Origin: an uncultured Lachnospiraceae bacterium
GTDB taxonomy: Bacteria; Bacillota; Clostridia; Lachnospirales; Lachnospiraceae
Length of the DNA stretch: 64,000 nucleotides
Assembly (NCBI GenBank): GCA_946182825.1
Contig: CAMGZH010000007.1
Coordinates: 1-64,000, forward strand
Direction of reading: 5' to 3'
Shown: one piece after another, positions 9,508 to 20,477 of the stretch
Numbering within the stretch: the first letter of the stretch is position 1
How the letters are laid out: every line of letters begins with the position of its first letter
Translations under genes and position numbers: made by a program
The notes under the pieces: model-generated
The model's database searches: none
Told to the model about the DNA's origin: nothing
What the model saw: only the letters and a program-made list of their open reading frames with translations

Positions 9508-9536
9508 ATTATAACACATCTAATTTCAGAATGTAA
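9508..9536 (-). promoter_or_regulatory. carD promoter
   Basis: On the minus strand TTACAT (9536-9531), 17-base spacer, TATAAT (9513-9508). The predicted start near 9501 leaves a leader of about 190 bases before carD. The rest of the gap up to the atp terminator (9537-9630) shows nothing else. Confidence 0.65.
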
Positions 9537-9630
9537 GGTACTAGATACAGTACCATATTACTTACGAAAACACAAGGGGATTTTCGTTGTTTTTTATTCA
9601 TTTTGCCAATTGCTCCCATTTCCTCTGACT

Positions 9631-9676
9631 AAAATAAAATCCCCCACCTACGCTATTGCTTAAAGGTGAGGGATTT
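9631..9676 (-). terminator. Terminator of the ATP synthase operon
   Basis: On the minus strand AAATCCCTCACCT pairs with AGGTGGGGGATTT (13 bp, one wobble) around a 14-base loop, followed by a T-rich run. It begins 12 bases after the atpC stop. Confidence 0.85.
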
Positions 9677-9687
9677 CTCCTACTGAG

Positions 9688-10098
9688 TTAAAGTTTTGCT
9701 ATACTTGTTCGGATCAGCGCTCTCTTCAGCTTGGCCTCCGCCAACTGAACATCACGATCATCTAAATGTTCCCGACGATCCAGCTGTTCCTCTGCCTTAT
9801 TCTTGGCACGGCTTGCACGTTCGAAGTCGATGTCTTCCTGCCACTCCCAAGTGGTTGCAACAAGTCGGCATACACCTTCCATCACGGTCAGCATTCCACC
9901 CATGCAGGCTGCATTACGTACTGTTCCATCCTCCATGGTTACCTTAGCAAGCCCCATTCCAAGGGCTGTGCAGTAGTTGGTATGTCTGGCCATGATACAC
10001 ACATCTCCGTCGATGGTTCGGCAGATCAATCTGGTAGCATTACCGGTATACACTTCTCCATCAGGTGTGGCGATCTCAAGCTTATAGGCCATTCCCAT
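9688..10098 (-). CDS. atpC: ATP synthase F1 epsilon subunit
   Basis: 136 residues. The N-terminal beta sandwich (YKLEIATPDGEVYTGNATRL, then GDVCIMARHTNYCTALGMG) and the C-terminal helical hairpin (ASRAKNKAEEQLDRRE) are typical of epsilon. This central-stalk subunit contacts the c ring and, through its C-terminal helices, can brake ATP hydrolysis. It is the last gene of the operon, 15 bases after atpD. Cysteines are unusually frequent in the sandwich. The start follows GGAAGGGGTGAG. Confidence 0.95.
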   Translation of the reverse strand: MGMAYKLEIATPDGEVYTGNATRLICRTIDGDVCIMARHTNYCTALGMGLAKVTMEDGTVRNAACMGGMLTVMEGVCRLVATTWEWQEDIDFERASRAKNKAEEQLDRREHLDDRDVQLAEAKLKRALIRTSIAKL

Positions 10099-10113
10099 AC
10101 GCTCACCCCTTCC

Positions 10114-11517
<1,404 letters not shown>

Positions 11518-11543
11518 TTAACTATCGTTTATTAACTGGTAAC

Positions 11544-12389
11544 TTATTCGTCTCCACTGGCACCGGCAACGATCTCTGTGATCTCCTGGGTGATTGCACC
11601 CTGTCTTGCCCTGTTGTATGTAAGACTTAAGGTTTCGATCATTTCTGCCGCATTGTTGCTTGCGTTCTCCATTGCCATACGTCTTGCACCCTGTTCACTG
11701 GCTGCACTTTCGCACATAATGGAGTAGATCTTACCGGAAATGTATTCCGGAATGATCGCATCAAACACTTCCTGCGGATCCGGTTCATACAATACAACCG
11801 GCCGTGGTCCTTCGCTTTCCTTCGGCTCAAAAGGAAGAAGCTGCTGAAGACGGGGAACCTGAGACAGAGGCGATACGAAAAACGTACCTGCGATCTTGAT
11901 CTCATCAAATTCCTTATCTGCGAATCCTTTACATACAAGCCTTGCCATTTCGTAACAATCGGATACCGACAGTTCACCTACCAACGGAAAGCTCTCTGTA
12001 AAGATCTCATCGCCTCTCTTCTTGCAGAATTCTACTGCTTTCTTACCTACCGGAAGTACACAGTAATTCTTGCCCTTCGTTTCTTCCTCTATCATGCGGA
12101 ACATATTGGCATTGTAGCCGCCCGCCAGGCCTCGATCACCGGCAAATACAATATAGAGTATCTTGCAGTTCTCGGCAGGCTCACGAAGATATTTTGAGTC
12201 AAAATCCGAATTGGAGCTTGCGATCTCACTTAATGTCTCGTCCAGCACCTGATGGTATGGACGTGTGTCCATAACCCTCTGCTGTGCTCTGCGGAGTCTG
12301 GAAGAAGCAACCAGTTTCATTGCTCTGGTAATCTGCATGGTGCTCTCGACACTTTTGATGCGGAGCTTGATGTTTTTCATCGATGCCAT
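11544..12389 (-). CDS. atpG: ATP synthase F1 gamma subunit
   Basis: 281 residues, the rotating central shaft. The N-terminal helix (MKNIKLRIKSVESTMQITRA MKLVASSRL, split here for length) and the C-terminal helix (ARRMAMENASNNAAEMIETL then YNRARQGAITQEITEIVAGA) that together form the coiled shaft are clear. GDRGLAGGYN is the conserved turn in the Rossmann-like part. The start follows GGAGAGACTGAC, with normal gene order between atpA and atpD. Confidence 0.96.
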   Translation of the reverse strand: MASMKNIKLRIKSVESTMQITRAMKLVASSRLRRAQQRVMDTRPYHQVLDETLSEIASSNSDFDSKYLREPAENCKILYIVFAGDRGLAGGYNANMFRMIEEETKGKNYCVLPVGKKAVEFCKKRGDEIFTESFPLVGELSVSDCYEMARLVCKGFADKEFDEIKIAGTFFVSPLSQVPRLQQLLPFEPKESEGPRPVVLYEPDPQEVFDAIIPEYISGKIYSIMCESAASEQGARRMAMENASNNAAEMIETLSLTYNRARQGAITQEITEIVAGASGDE

Positions 12390-12412
12390 GTCAGTCTCTC
12401 CTTCCTAGCATT

Positions 12413-13954
<1,542 letters not shown>

Positions 13955-13962
13955 TCAATACG

Positions 13963-14505
13963 TTACATCGCGGTGTTCTCAATGATGCTGCCAATCTCAT
14001 CCAAACGATGCTTGGCACTTCCATCATATCGCTTGCCTTCCATATCCAGTCGCAGTCCTCCAATGAGGGCCGGATTGATATAGACTGTCATATCTACTTT
14101 TTTACCTGACAGCGCTTCTAACTTCTTCAGAAGCGCATCCTTCTGCTGATCTGTAAGCTCCTTTGCGGATGTTACAGTAGCCTCTGCTATTCCATGAGCT
14201 TCATTATAGCGGCGTTTGTATTCACGCATACAACCGCGAAGCTGGCCAAGATATCCCTTCTCGCAAAGGATCTTCATAAAATTAAGAAGATATGGCCAGA
14301 TCTTACCGCCAAATGCCTCGTCCAAGAGAGCGATTCTTTCTCCCTTCGGAATGCTAGGTTCGGAAAGTAGACGAATATACTGGGTATCTTCCGTCAGAAG
14401 GGCTAATACCTCCTGCAACTGCTCCAATACCTGTGTATCCATCGACTCTTCTAAAGCAAGCTCATATAAACTACCGCCATACTTTTTGGCTGTTTCTGTC
14501 ATCAT
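13963..14505 (-). CDS. atpH: ATP synthase delta subunit (OSCP)
   Basis: 180 residues, linking the peripheral stalk to the top of F1. It has an N-terminal six-helix domain and the C-terminal family motif ...LIGGLRLDMEGKRYDGSAKHRLDEI. Two adjacent ATG codons occur (14505 and 14502); the first is used. It lies six bases after atpF. Confidence 0.93.
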   Translation of the reverse strand: MMTETAKKYGGSLYELALEESMDTQVLEQLQEVLALLTEDTQYIRLLSEPSIPKGERIALLDEAFGGKIWPYLLNFMKILCEKGYLGQLRGCMREYKRRYNEAHGIAEATVTSAKELTDQQKDALLKKLEALSGKKVDMTVYINPALIGGLRLDMEGKRYDGSAKHRLDEIGSIIENTAM

Positions 14506-14511
14506 GAAGCC

Positions 14512-15012
14512 TTACTCTCCTACCTTCAAAATGAACTCATCCACCAGGTCCTTATGATCGTCTTCCGTGATCTCACGGCCGATAACCTTACTTGCAATGC
14601 CCATTGCCATGGAGCCGATTTCTTCCTTGGCACCTGCGATTGCACGCTTCTTCTGCTGTTCAACTTCCACTTCGGTCTGCTGCTTGATTGCTGCAGCCTC
14701 GGCAACTGCGTCATTAACGATCTTCTCGCTCTTGGCATTTGCTGTTGTGGTAGCCTCCTTGATAATACGGCTAGCCTCTTCACTTGCTCCTGCAAGGCTC
14801 TGTTCATACTGATCCTTCAGCTCAAGAGCCTCCTTCTTGGCATTCTCTGCCTCTTTGATCGGAGCATCCACCAGATTCTGGCGTTTCTCTAAAACATTCA
14901 TCACCGGCTTATACAAGAGTTTCTTAAACAGGAGAACCTGAATGAACAGGTTGATCAACTGAATGACAATTGTTTGCCAGTCAATATTAACCAGCAAATT
15001 AAAACCAGTCAT
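14512..15012 (-). CDS. atpF: ATP synthase F0 b subunit
   Basis: 166 residues, the peripheral stalk. One membrane helix lies at about 13-32 (QTIVIQLINLFIQVLLFKKL), followed by a long charged coiled coil rich in Ala, Glu and Lys. A single b gene is present, so the stalk is presumably a homodimer. The start follows AAGGAGGCATGT. Confidence 0.95.
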   Translation of the reverse strand: MTGFNLLVNIDWQTIVIQLINLFIQVLLFKKLLYKPVMNVLEKRQNLVDAPIKEAENAKKEALELKDQYEQSLAGASEEASRIIKEATTTANAKSEKIVNDAVAEAAAIKQQTEVEVEQQKKRAIAGAKEEIGSMAMGIASKVIGREITEDDHKDLVDEFILKVGE

Positions 15013-15042
15013 ACATGCCTCCTTTCCTTAGTCCTACTTAAA

Positions 15043-15321
<279 letters not shown>

Positions 15322-15353
15322 TTATTATCCTCCTAAAATTTGAACTCGTGATA

Positions 15354-16109
15354 CTACTCTGTCTCTGCTGCCTGCTTGATAAAAATACAAGTCAGGGTAC
15401 AGAAGATAAACGGCTGGATCAAACCACTGAACCAGTCAAAATACAGTGACGCAAAGGCCGGGATACCAATTTCGAGAATTGGTATGTGTGCTCCGAGCCA
15501 TTTTCCGATGGACGGAATCAAGCCCAAAAGTGCTGCACTGGCCAGACCCAATGCGCCATAGATCAGGGTATTGATAACCATTCCTGAAAGGATATTACCG
15601 AAGTGTCGGCAAGCCATGCTGATTGGAGTTGCGATCTCAGAGATCACATTCAGCGGTGCCATTGGAGCTACCGGTTCAAGATAACTCTTCAGATAACCGC
15701 CCATTCCGTTGGCTTTGATCTTATGATACGTAATAAGAACAAATGCAACGGACGCCCAGGCCAGCTCAGTACACAGATCGGCTGTCGGGCTCCATACACC
15801 AAACAGCGATATCAGGTTACTGATAATAGCCGTACCAAACAACGCTCCGATAAAGGGAATATAATGATCGAATGAATCCCCCATGTTCCCTCGGACAAAA
15901 TTATTCAGCGACTCCACAATCGTCTCCGCTATTGCCTGACGCTTTGAGATTCCTGTCACCTTAAGATTCCGTCCTAAGATAAAACACAGAGTGGACATTA
16001 CGATCAGGACCACCCAGCCCATGATCATTGTCATGGTAAGGTGAATATCCCCAACCGGCGTATCCTTCAGGATCGTCACATACCACGATCCATGAAGATC
16101 TATATCCAT
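15354..16109 (-). CDS. atpB: ATP synthase F0 a subunit
   Basis: 251 residues with five to six membrane helices. It forms the ion half-channels against the c ring. The essential arginine lies in the SMACRHFGNILSGM helix at about 180. The C terminus (YFDWFSGLIQPFIFCTLTCIFI) matches the family. It lies 35 bases upstream of atpE, and the start follows GGAGGTGAGATG with somewhat long spacing. Confidence 0.95.
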   Translation of the reverse strand: MDIDLHGSWYVTILKDTPVGDIHLTMTMIMGWVVLIVMSTLCFILGRNLKVTGISKRQAIAETIVESLNNFVRGNMGDSFDHYIPFIGALFGTAIISNLISLFGVWSPTADLCTELAWASVAFVLITYHKIKANGMGGYLKSYLEPVAPMAPLNVISEIATPISMACRHFGNILSGMVINTLIYGALGLASAALLGLIPSIGKWLGAHIPILEIGIPAFASLYFDWFSGLIQPFIFCTLTCIFIKQAAETE

Positions 16110-16136
16110 TCCTACATCTCACCTCCTTTACTATTC

Positions 16137-16583
16137 TTATGTATTGATTCTGCCGGTCTTCTGTAATCCCAGAATTGCAATCCTCGGGAAGAGCAACGGC
16201 AGAAGTCCACAGATCGTAACAACCGAAACAAAGTCACCATATATTATCTTAGGGACAAAGATCGAAATCACGATCCAGATACCCTGTGCCATCAGGCGTT
16301 TATTATAGCCTGTCGTCACACCTTTTTTGACTTGTTCCCCTCCATTTTCTTCCTTGTCCAATGCATGCTGTAAGGCGGATGCCATCCACCAGAAGCAGAG
16401 CACTATGACTGCTGTCCCCCCGACGCTCGCTAAAATGCTTGCTAAAATCTGCGATGCTGGTTTCAATGTGATTACTTTAAAAGCTGATAAAGTCAGTGCG
16501 ACTGCGATCTCTAACAAACATAGGATAGCGCAGCCGACAGATACCCCATTTGCTAATCTCTTGATGTCAATGTCTAGTTTCAA
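16137..16583 (-). CDS. atpI: ATP synthase subunit I-like protein (AtpI)
   Basis: 148 residues with four predicted membrane helices (about 15-37, 45-68, 98-115, 118-138), matching the ATP_synt_I family found at the head of atp operons. Family members assist c-ring assembly or serve ion uptake for the enzyme. Sequence similarity in this family is low, so the call leans on position and topology. It starts 31 bases after the AtpZ-like gene. Confidence 0.75.
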   Translation of the reverse strand: MKLDIDIKRLANGVSVGCAILCLLEIAVALTLSAFKVITLKPASQILASILASVGGTAVIVLCFWWMASALQHALDKEENGGEQVKKGVTTGYNKRLMAQGIWIVISIFVPKIIYGDFVSVVTICGLLPLLFPRIAILGLQKTGRINT

Positions 16584-16614
16584 GGTATACCTCCTTCAAC
16601 TGTTCTATATGCAC

Positions 16615-16887
16615 TTATTCATGTCTGGAAAAAACAGGAACCCCAAGCTCCTTCTTATCTTTCTTCTTGGTTCCTTTCATAACGATACGATGATAGAATC
16701 TCTTAAATGACATGGCACTTCCTCCGAGACCTAAAGCAAGTCCCGGAACGAAGACCCAAACGCCCAAGTGAAGGTTGTTGTGTAAATAATAACTAACCCC
16801 TAAACACAAAATGACAGGCACAACCATGTCGAGTCCTAATTGCCCAACATAGACAATGTCTGTCATTACCTTCCCTAAGTCCTTCAT
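16615..16887 (-). CDS. AtpZ/AtpI-type small membrane protein, first gene of the atp operon
   Basis: 90 residues with two membrane helices (about 17-35 and 42-60). VVPVILCLGVSYYLH and a glycine-rich second helix (VFVPGLALGLGGSAMSFKRF) resemble AtpZ-type proteins, followed by a Lys-rich tail. These small proteins accompany AtpI at the start of many Firmicute atp operons. The ribosome site AGGGGGA lies a little far from the ATG. The exact family is uncertain. Confidence 0.7.
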   Translation of the reverse strand: MKDLGKVMTDIVYVGQLGLDMVVPVILCLGVSYYLHNNLHLGVWVFVPGLALGLGGSAMSFKRFYHRIVMKGTKKKDKKELGVPVFSRHE

Positions 16888-16991
16888 ACCATGTCCCCCT
16901 GTTAGCTGGAAAATGTGGTCGCATTACTTCGTGTTCCGGCTTGAGTTATTGCACGCCTGACTCGGCACCCCCGTACCGAACAGGAACTATT

Positions 16992-17022
16992 ATTATATTA
17001 ACATAATCCAAAGTTTCTGCAA
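16992..17022 (-). promoter_or_regulatory. Weak candidate promoter of the atp operon
   Basis: On the minus strand TATAAT (16997-16992) with TTGCAG (17022-17017) upstream at a long 19-base spacing. It would give a leader of about 100 bases before the first gene. Confidence 0.35.
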
Positions 17023-17076
17023 CTATAATTCTGTGCAAGATGTATAATTGCATTGGGATTTATACATAGTATACCA

Positions 17077-17124
17077 AAAAAATGCCCAAGGACAAGAACA
17101 TTTTCTCATCCCTTGTGGCATTTT
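17077..17124 (-). terminator. Terminator after the LysR gene
   Basis: On the minus strand AAAATGCC-A-CAAGG pairs with CCTTG-GGCATTTT across a 19-base loop, ending in TTTTTTT. It lies 15 bases past the lysR stop. Confidence 0.8.
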
Positions 17125-17138
17125 ACACAAATTCTCCT

Positions 17139-18032
17139 CTATTCTTCCACGATTTCTGTACCTGTGGAAGCCACAAATCCCTTGATATGTCGCGTCATTT
17201 CCCGTGCTGCCGGAGACACAAAATCCTTGGACAGATAACAGATGCCAAGGGTACGATGCTGACTCGGCTCGATGGGGAAGATCTCAATATCATCCGGTAC
17301 GCTCACCAATCCAAGACGAGGCATCAGCGAAATTCCCGTTCCGCAGGATACCATGGCAATGGCACTCTGATCATCCAGAATATGGCAGTTGGCACGAATG
17401 GACAGATGATATTCATCCAGGAACTTCTGGATATCGATATCGCAACTGTCCTGCTGGATCACAAAGGGCTGATCCTTCAGGTCGTCCGGCGTCATGCTCT
17501 TTGTGGACTTGGGCATATAGCCCTTCGGTACCACAGCAACCAACTCATCCCTTGCCACAGGCGTAAAGGGGAGTCCATCGGATGCCGAATCCGACAGAAT
17601 TCCAAGATCGATGGAACCGTTACGGATCCAGGATACCACGTCCGAATAGGATCCCTGATACAGCTCCACCGTGATCTGCGGATGCTCCATCGTAAAGGAC
17701 TTGATGATCCCTGGGATCCACGCCAGGCAGACCGAATTGATACAGCCCACACGAACCGATCCCTCTGTCAGTCCCTTCATCTGGGATATCACTTGCAGAA
17801 GACTGGTATTGGATGCTACAATCTTCTGGATATACGGGCTGATCTCCTCCCCGCCGGAGGACAAACGAACGCCATTCTTACCACGGATGAACAGCGGGAA
17901 TCCAATCTCATCTTCCATCGAAGAAATCGAATGGCTTACAGCCGATGGAGTCAGGTGGAGCACCGTTGCCGCTTTTGCAAAGGAGCCCTGCTCCAGGATT
18001 GTCTGAAAAATCTCATAGGATAATAATGTCAT
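17139..18032 (-). CDS. LysR-family transcriptional regulator
   Basis: 297 residues. The N-terminal helix-turn-helix reads SYEIFQTILEQGSFAKAATV then LTPSAVSHSISSMEDEIGFPLF. The C-terminal part (about 90-290) is the usual periplasmic-binding-like effector domain. The start is the ATG at 18032 with GAGGCGG ahead; the longer frame begins at a TTG that is part of that ribosome site. No metabolic gene lies beside or divergent from it, only a candidate small RNA, so its target cannot be inferred. LysR proteins often repress their own divergent promoter region. Confidence 0.93.
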   Translation of the reverse strand: MTLLSYEIFQTILEQGSFAKAATVLHLTPSAVSHSISSMEDEIGFPLFIRGKNGVRLSSGGEEISPYIQKIVASNTSLLQVISQMKGLTEGSVRVGCINSVCLAWIPGIIKSFTMEHPQITVELYQGSYSDVVSWIRNGSIDLGILSDSASDGLPFTPVARDELVAVVPKGYMPKSTKSMTPDDLKDQPFVIQQDSCDIDIQKFLDEYHLSIRANCHILDDQSAIAMVSCGTGISLMPRLGLVSVPDDIEIFPIEPSQHRTLGICYLSKDFVSPAAREMTRHIKGFVASTGTEIVEE

Positions 18033-18119
18033 AATCCGCCTCAATCAAATAAATTATTCAATAAAAAAACGCCGCAGGAATATTGAATGAAATTCATTCT
18101 ATAAATGAAAATCATGAAC

Positions 18120-18148
18120 TTTACGGCACATAGTAATTTTAGTACAAT
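18120..18148 (+). promoter_or_regulatory. Candidate promoter for an intergenic RNA
   Basis: TTTACG (18120-18125), 17-base spacer, TACAAT (18143-18148). It points away from lysR toward a strong terminator 65 bases on, with no ORF between. Confidence 0.45.
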
Positions 18149-18154
18149 ACTAGT

Positions 18155-18246
18155 GAACAGTCAATGTTGAGTAATCTTTTTTCTTTTTCCAAGCAACGAA
18201 AGTTGCACAGAGAACCCTGCAGGGAGCGATCCCGGCAGGGTTTTTT
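18155..18246 (+). ncRNA. Candidate small structured RNA divergent from lysR
   Basis: The segment has no ORF. It contains a perfect hairpin GCAAC-GAAA-GTTGC (18193-18206) closed by a GNRA tetraloop. An 11-bp two-part terminator stem follows: ACCCTGC/GCAGGGT outside and GGGA-GCGA-TCCC inside (18214-18241), again with a GNRA loop, then TTTTTT. A promoter-like TTTACG-17-TACAAT lies just upstream. No plus-strand gene ends here, so this terminator has no other job. An RNA of about 90 bases is predicted; its class was not recognised. Confidence 0.5.
18214..18246 (+). terminator. Strong intrinsic terminator not linked to any CDS
   Basis: ACCCTGC, A, GGGA-GCGA-TCCC, G, GCAGGGT, then TTTTT. It probably forms the 3' end of the small RNA candidate. 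Confidence 0.85.
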
Positions 18247-18280
18247 GTTGTCTTTTGTCAAGACTCGCTCGAACCCCGAC

Positions 18281-18319
18281 TAAAATAAAAACCAGGAGTT
18301 CTATCATAAGAACTCCTGG
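18281..18319 (-). terminator. Terminator overlapping the end of the FliB-like gene
   Basis: On the minus strand CCAGGAGTTCT and AGAACTCCTGG form an 11-bp perfect stem with a six-base loop, followed by TTTTTATTTTA. The stop codon TGA (18306-18304) lies in the loop, so the last codons of the gene form the 5' arm. Confidence 0.9.
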
Positions 18320-19443
18320 CGAATCACCGTCAAAAGATTGTCGGTCAAACTCTGATTATGTCTTAAGGCCTTCTCCGTCATCAGCAGAATCTCTGCCTGA
18401 CGATCCTTATCCGCCACCCTTCCCGTTGCAAGATGATCCATCAGATCAAACATCATCAAAAGCTGCACGTACAGGATCGCAAACAACAGCTGCCGCAGCA
18501 TGAAATAGTTCTCATACGCCATGGGATACAGCTGCTGAATCAGATAGGAAAAATAGCTGCGGTACTTCTCCTCATACTCCGGAGCTTCCTCCATAAGCTT
18601 CGTGACCTGTTCATGGAACCAAAGCTCCGCCCGATCCAGTGGAAGCTGCGAGATCTTCCTTGTGTAGATACGGATCAGCCGGTAAAGCTTTGGATCCCGG
18701 ATCTGAAGCCAACCATAGTCAATATGATTCAGAATCATCCGATCCAGCGTGGTAATCTTGAAAAAGCAGACCCCCGGGTCTGTTACAAGGGCGTACTCTC
18801 CCTGTTTTTCTTTGTCATCGGTAAGGATCACATCCTTTACCTTATCCCTTACACTGTTTCGCATCAGATACTGATGCTGGGTGCGGACATAGGCATAGAG
18901 ACTCTGCCATACCTGGCCAAGGGGACGCCGGGGCTCCTCCCAGATATAGGAGACGATCTTCTCCCTCTCCCCAAGTAAAAAGGCCAGGAACGCCTCATCC
19001 TCATTCCCGATGGAATAATAGGGGTCGTATTCCCGGTTGCTTTCCACGTACGTCCCCGGTCCGAGATGGTCCAGAAACATTCTGGTCACCGCAGGACAGG
19101 AAAACAGAAGGGACACCTCGCAACGATCTCCCATTGTAACCACCTGCTTTGGAAATTCCCGGCAGACCAGAGGCATCAGCTCCTCCCTGCCTGTACACTG
19201 GAAAAGGCAAAGCCTGTCACTGGTGAAAAACGGACAGACCCCAAGGCATCTGCGAAACACCTTGGGATCTGACTTTTTCTTAACGAAAGATCGCACATGA
19301 CGTCCAAAGATCCCCTCTAACGACCGGTATCGGTCATAGGTCTTCTCATCAATGGGAACCTGCCACCCTTTGCAGCAGTTATCCGGGCACTCTGAGGCCA
19401 TGCACTTATAAAATTGACATAAAGAATGTTCATAAGTTTTCAT
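18304..19443 (-). CDS. FliB-like protein (flagellin lysine N-methylase family)
   Basis: About 379 residues. The N terminus has the family cysteine pattern: FYKCMASECPDNCCKGWQVPID, split as CMASECPDNCC and GWQVPID. CLGVCPFF, RLCLFQCTG and PLVCREFP follow. These cysteines probably bind a metal cluster. Family members methylate lysines of flagellin in Salmonella, but many relatives have no known substrate, and no flagellar gene is in this window. The start is set at 19443 (MKTYEHSL), which fits the family. An earlier ATG (19470), overlapping the nucleotidyltransferase end, is possible; neither has a strong ribosome site. Confidence 0.75.
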   Translation of the reverse strand: MKTYEHSLCQFYKCMASECPDNCCKGWQVPIDEKTYDRYRSLEGIFGRHVRSFVKKKSDPKVFRRCLGVCPFFTSDRLCLFQCTGREELMPLVCREFPKQVVTMGDRCEVSLLFSCPAVTRMFLDHLGPGTYVESNREYDPYYSIGNEDEAFLAFLLGEREKIVSYIWEEPRRPLGQVWQSLYAYVRTQHQYLMRNSVRDKVKDVILTDDKEKQGEYALVTDPGVCFFKITTLDRMILNHIDYGWLQIRDPKLYRLIRIYTRKISQLPLDRAELWFHEQVTKLMEEAPEYEEKYRSYFSYLIQQLYPMAYENYFMLRQLLFAILYVQLLMMFDLMDHLATGRVADKDRQAEILLMTEKALRHNQSLTDNLLTVIRQEFL

Positions 19444-19456
19444 GATCTTATGTTCT

Positions 19457-20401
19457 TCAGGAAAGATCATCAAAGAGATCTTCCGTATACATTCCGTCCT
19501 CTGTCAGCTTTGCAAAAGCCTCTTCAACAGAATCACGGTCTTCCTGATAGGTTACTCCGAACCAGCTGTCATTGGTCTCAAGGACCTTCACATTGACACA
19601 CTTTCTTTTTAAGAGTTTCTGTACAAAAACCGGGATCAGGAACTCATCCCGCATAGGATCTCCCTCACCTTTTCCGAGGAGCTTTGAGAGGAATCCCTCA
19701 AACCCTTCCTCAAGGTAATCCATAAACTCCTGTGTAAAGCCCCACATATTCATGGATACATGTGACTGCGGATCCAGAATCTGATCCTTCGTACATGGAA
19801 CATGGTCTTCGTTCCAGCCGATGTCGTGGGTCTCATGGATCGCAAGAAGATTATCCTCCTCGTCCACCCGGCACACACCTCTGGTAACCTGTCCGTGTTC
19901 ACTCAGGGTATTCTTAAGGACAAAACCCGCCATACAGTAGGTATCCCTGGAATCCTCCGGAAGTTCATGAAGGAAACGGTAAACCTTCTTGAAGGCCTCC
20001 TTGCCGTAGTAATCATCTGCATTAATCACGGCAAACGGTCCCTCCACCAGGCTCTGGCAGGAAAGAACGGCCTTTCCTGTTCCCCATGGCTTTGTTCTGC
20101 CCTCCGGCTTCTTGTATTTGCCTGGAAGATCATCGATCTTCTGGAACGCATACGCAACCGAAACATTATGTTCATGGCAGATGGCTTCGATCCGTCTTCC
20201 GATCACTTCCGAAAACTCCTCCTCAATATCCTTGCGGATAATAAAAAGGATCTGATCAAATCCCGCCTCAATGGCATCATGAACGGAATAGTCCATGATG
20301 ATCTGCCCCTTAGGTCCAACCCCTGCCAATTGCTTAATACCGGCACCGTAACGGGAACCGATACCAGCTGCCATAATAACAAGTGTAGTGGTAGTATTCA
20401 T
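19457..20401 (-). CDS. Nucleotidyltransferase-fold sugar-phosphate nucleotidylyltransferase-like protein
   Basis: 314 residues. The N terminus TLVIMAAGIGSRYGAGIKQL is the nucleotide-binding GxGxR loop of the NTP_transferase fold. PWGTGKAVLSC and the metal-site aspartates in AVINADDYYG follow. This resembles enzymes that activate sugar phosphates with NTP, but the C-terminal region is unlike GalU or RmlA, so the substrate is unknown. The start follows GGGGGAGGACAGAT. It is probably co-transcribed with the FliB-like gene downstream. Confidence 0.8.
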   Translation of the reverse strand: MNTTTTLVIMAAGIGSRYGAGIKQLAGVGPKGQIIMDYSVHDAIEAGFDQILFIIRKDIEEEFSEVIGRRIEAICHEHNVSVAYAFQKIDDLPGKYKKPEGRTKPWGTGKAVLSCQSLVEGPFAVINADDYYGKEAFKKVYRFLHELPEDSRDTYCMAGFVLKNTLSEHGQVTRGVCRVDEEDNLLAIHETHDIGWNEDHVPCTKDQILDPQSHVSMNMWGFTQEFMDYLEEGFEGFLSKLLGKGEGDPMRDEFLIPVFVQKLLKRKCVNVKVLETNDSWFGVTYQEDRDSVEEAFAKLTEDGMYTEDLFDDLS

Positions 20402-20477
20402 ATCTGTCCTCCCCCGCAGACATCTAGCAATTACATGTTGTCGATACCGCCAACGTATAGAAACACAACGAGCGAGA

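Noticed and set aside
9364..9663. 99-codon plus-strand ORF between carD and atpC
   Set aside because: It runs antisense through the carD leader, promoter and the atp terminator. No ribosome site.
17061..17073. TATAC-TAT-GTATA palindrome near the lysR terminator
   Set aside because: Short and AT-rich; expected by chance in this composition, and without a consistent promoter partner.
17082..18023. 313-codon plus-strand ORF opposite lysR
   Set aside because: Antisense to a clear LysR protein; its His/Arg-rich composition is typical of a shadow frame.
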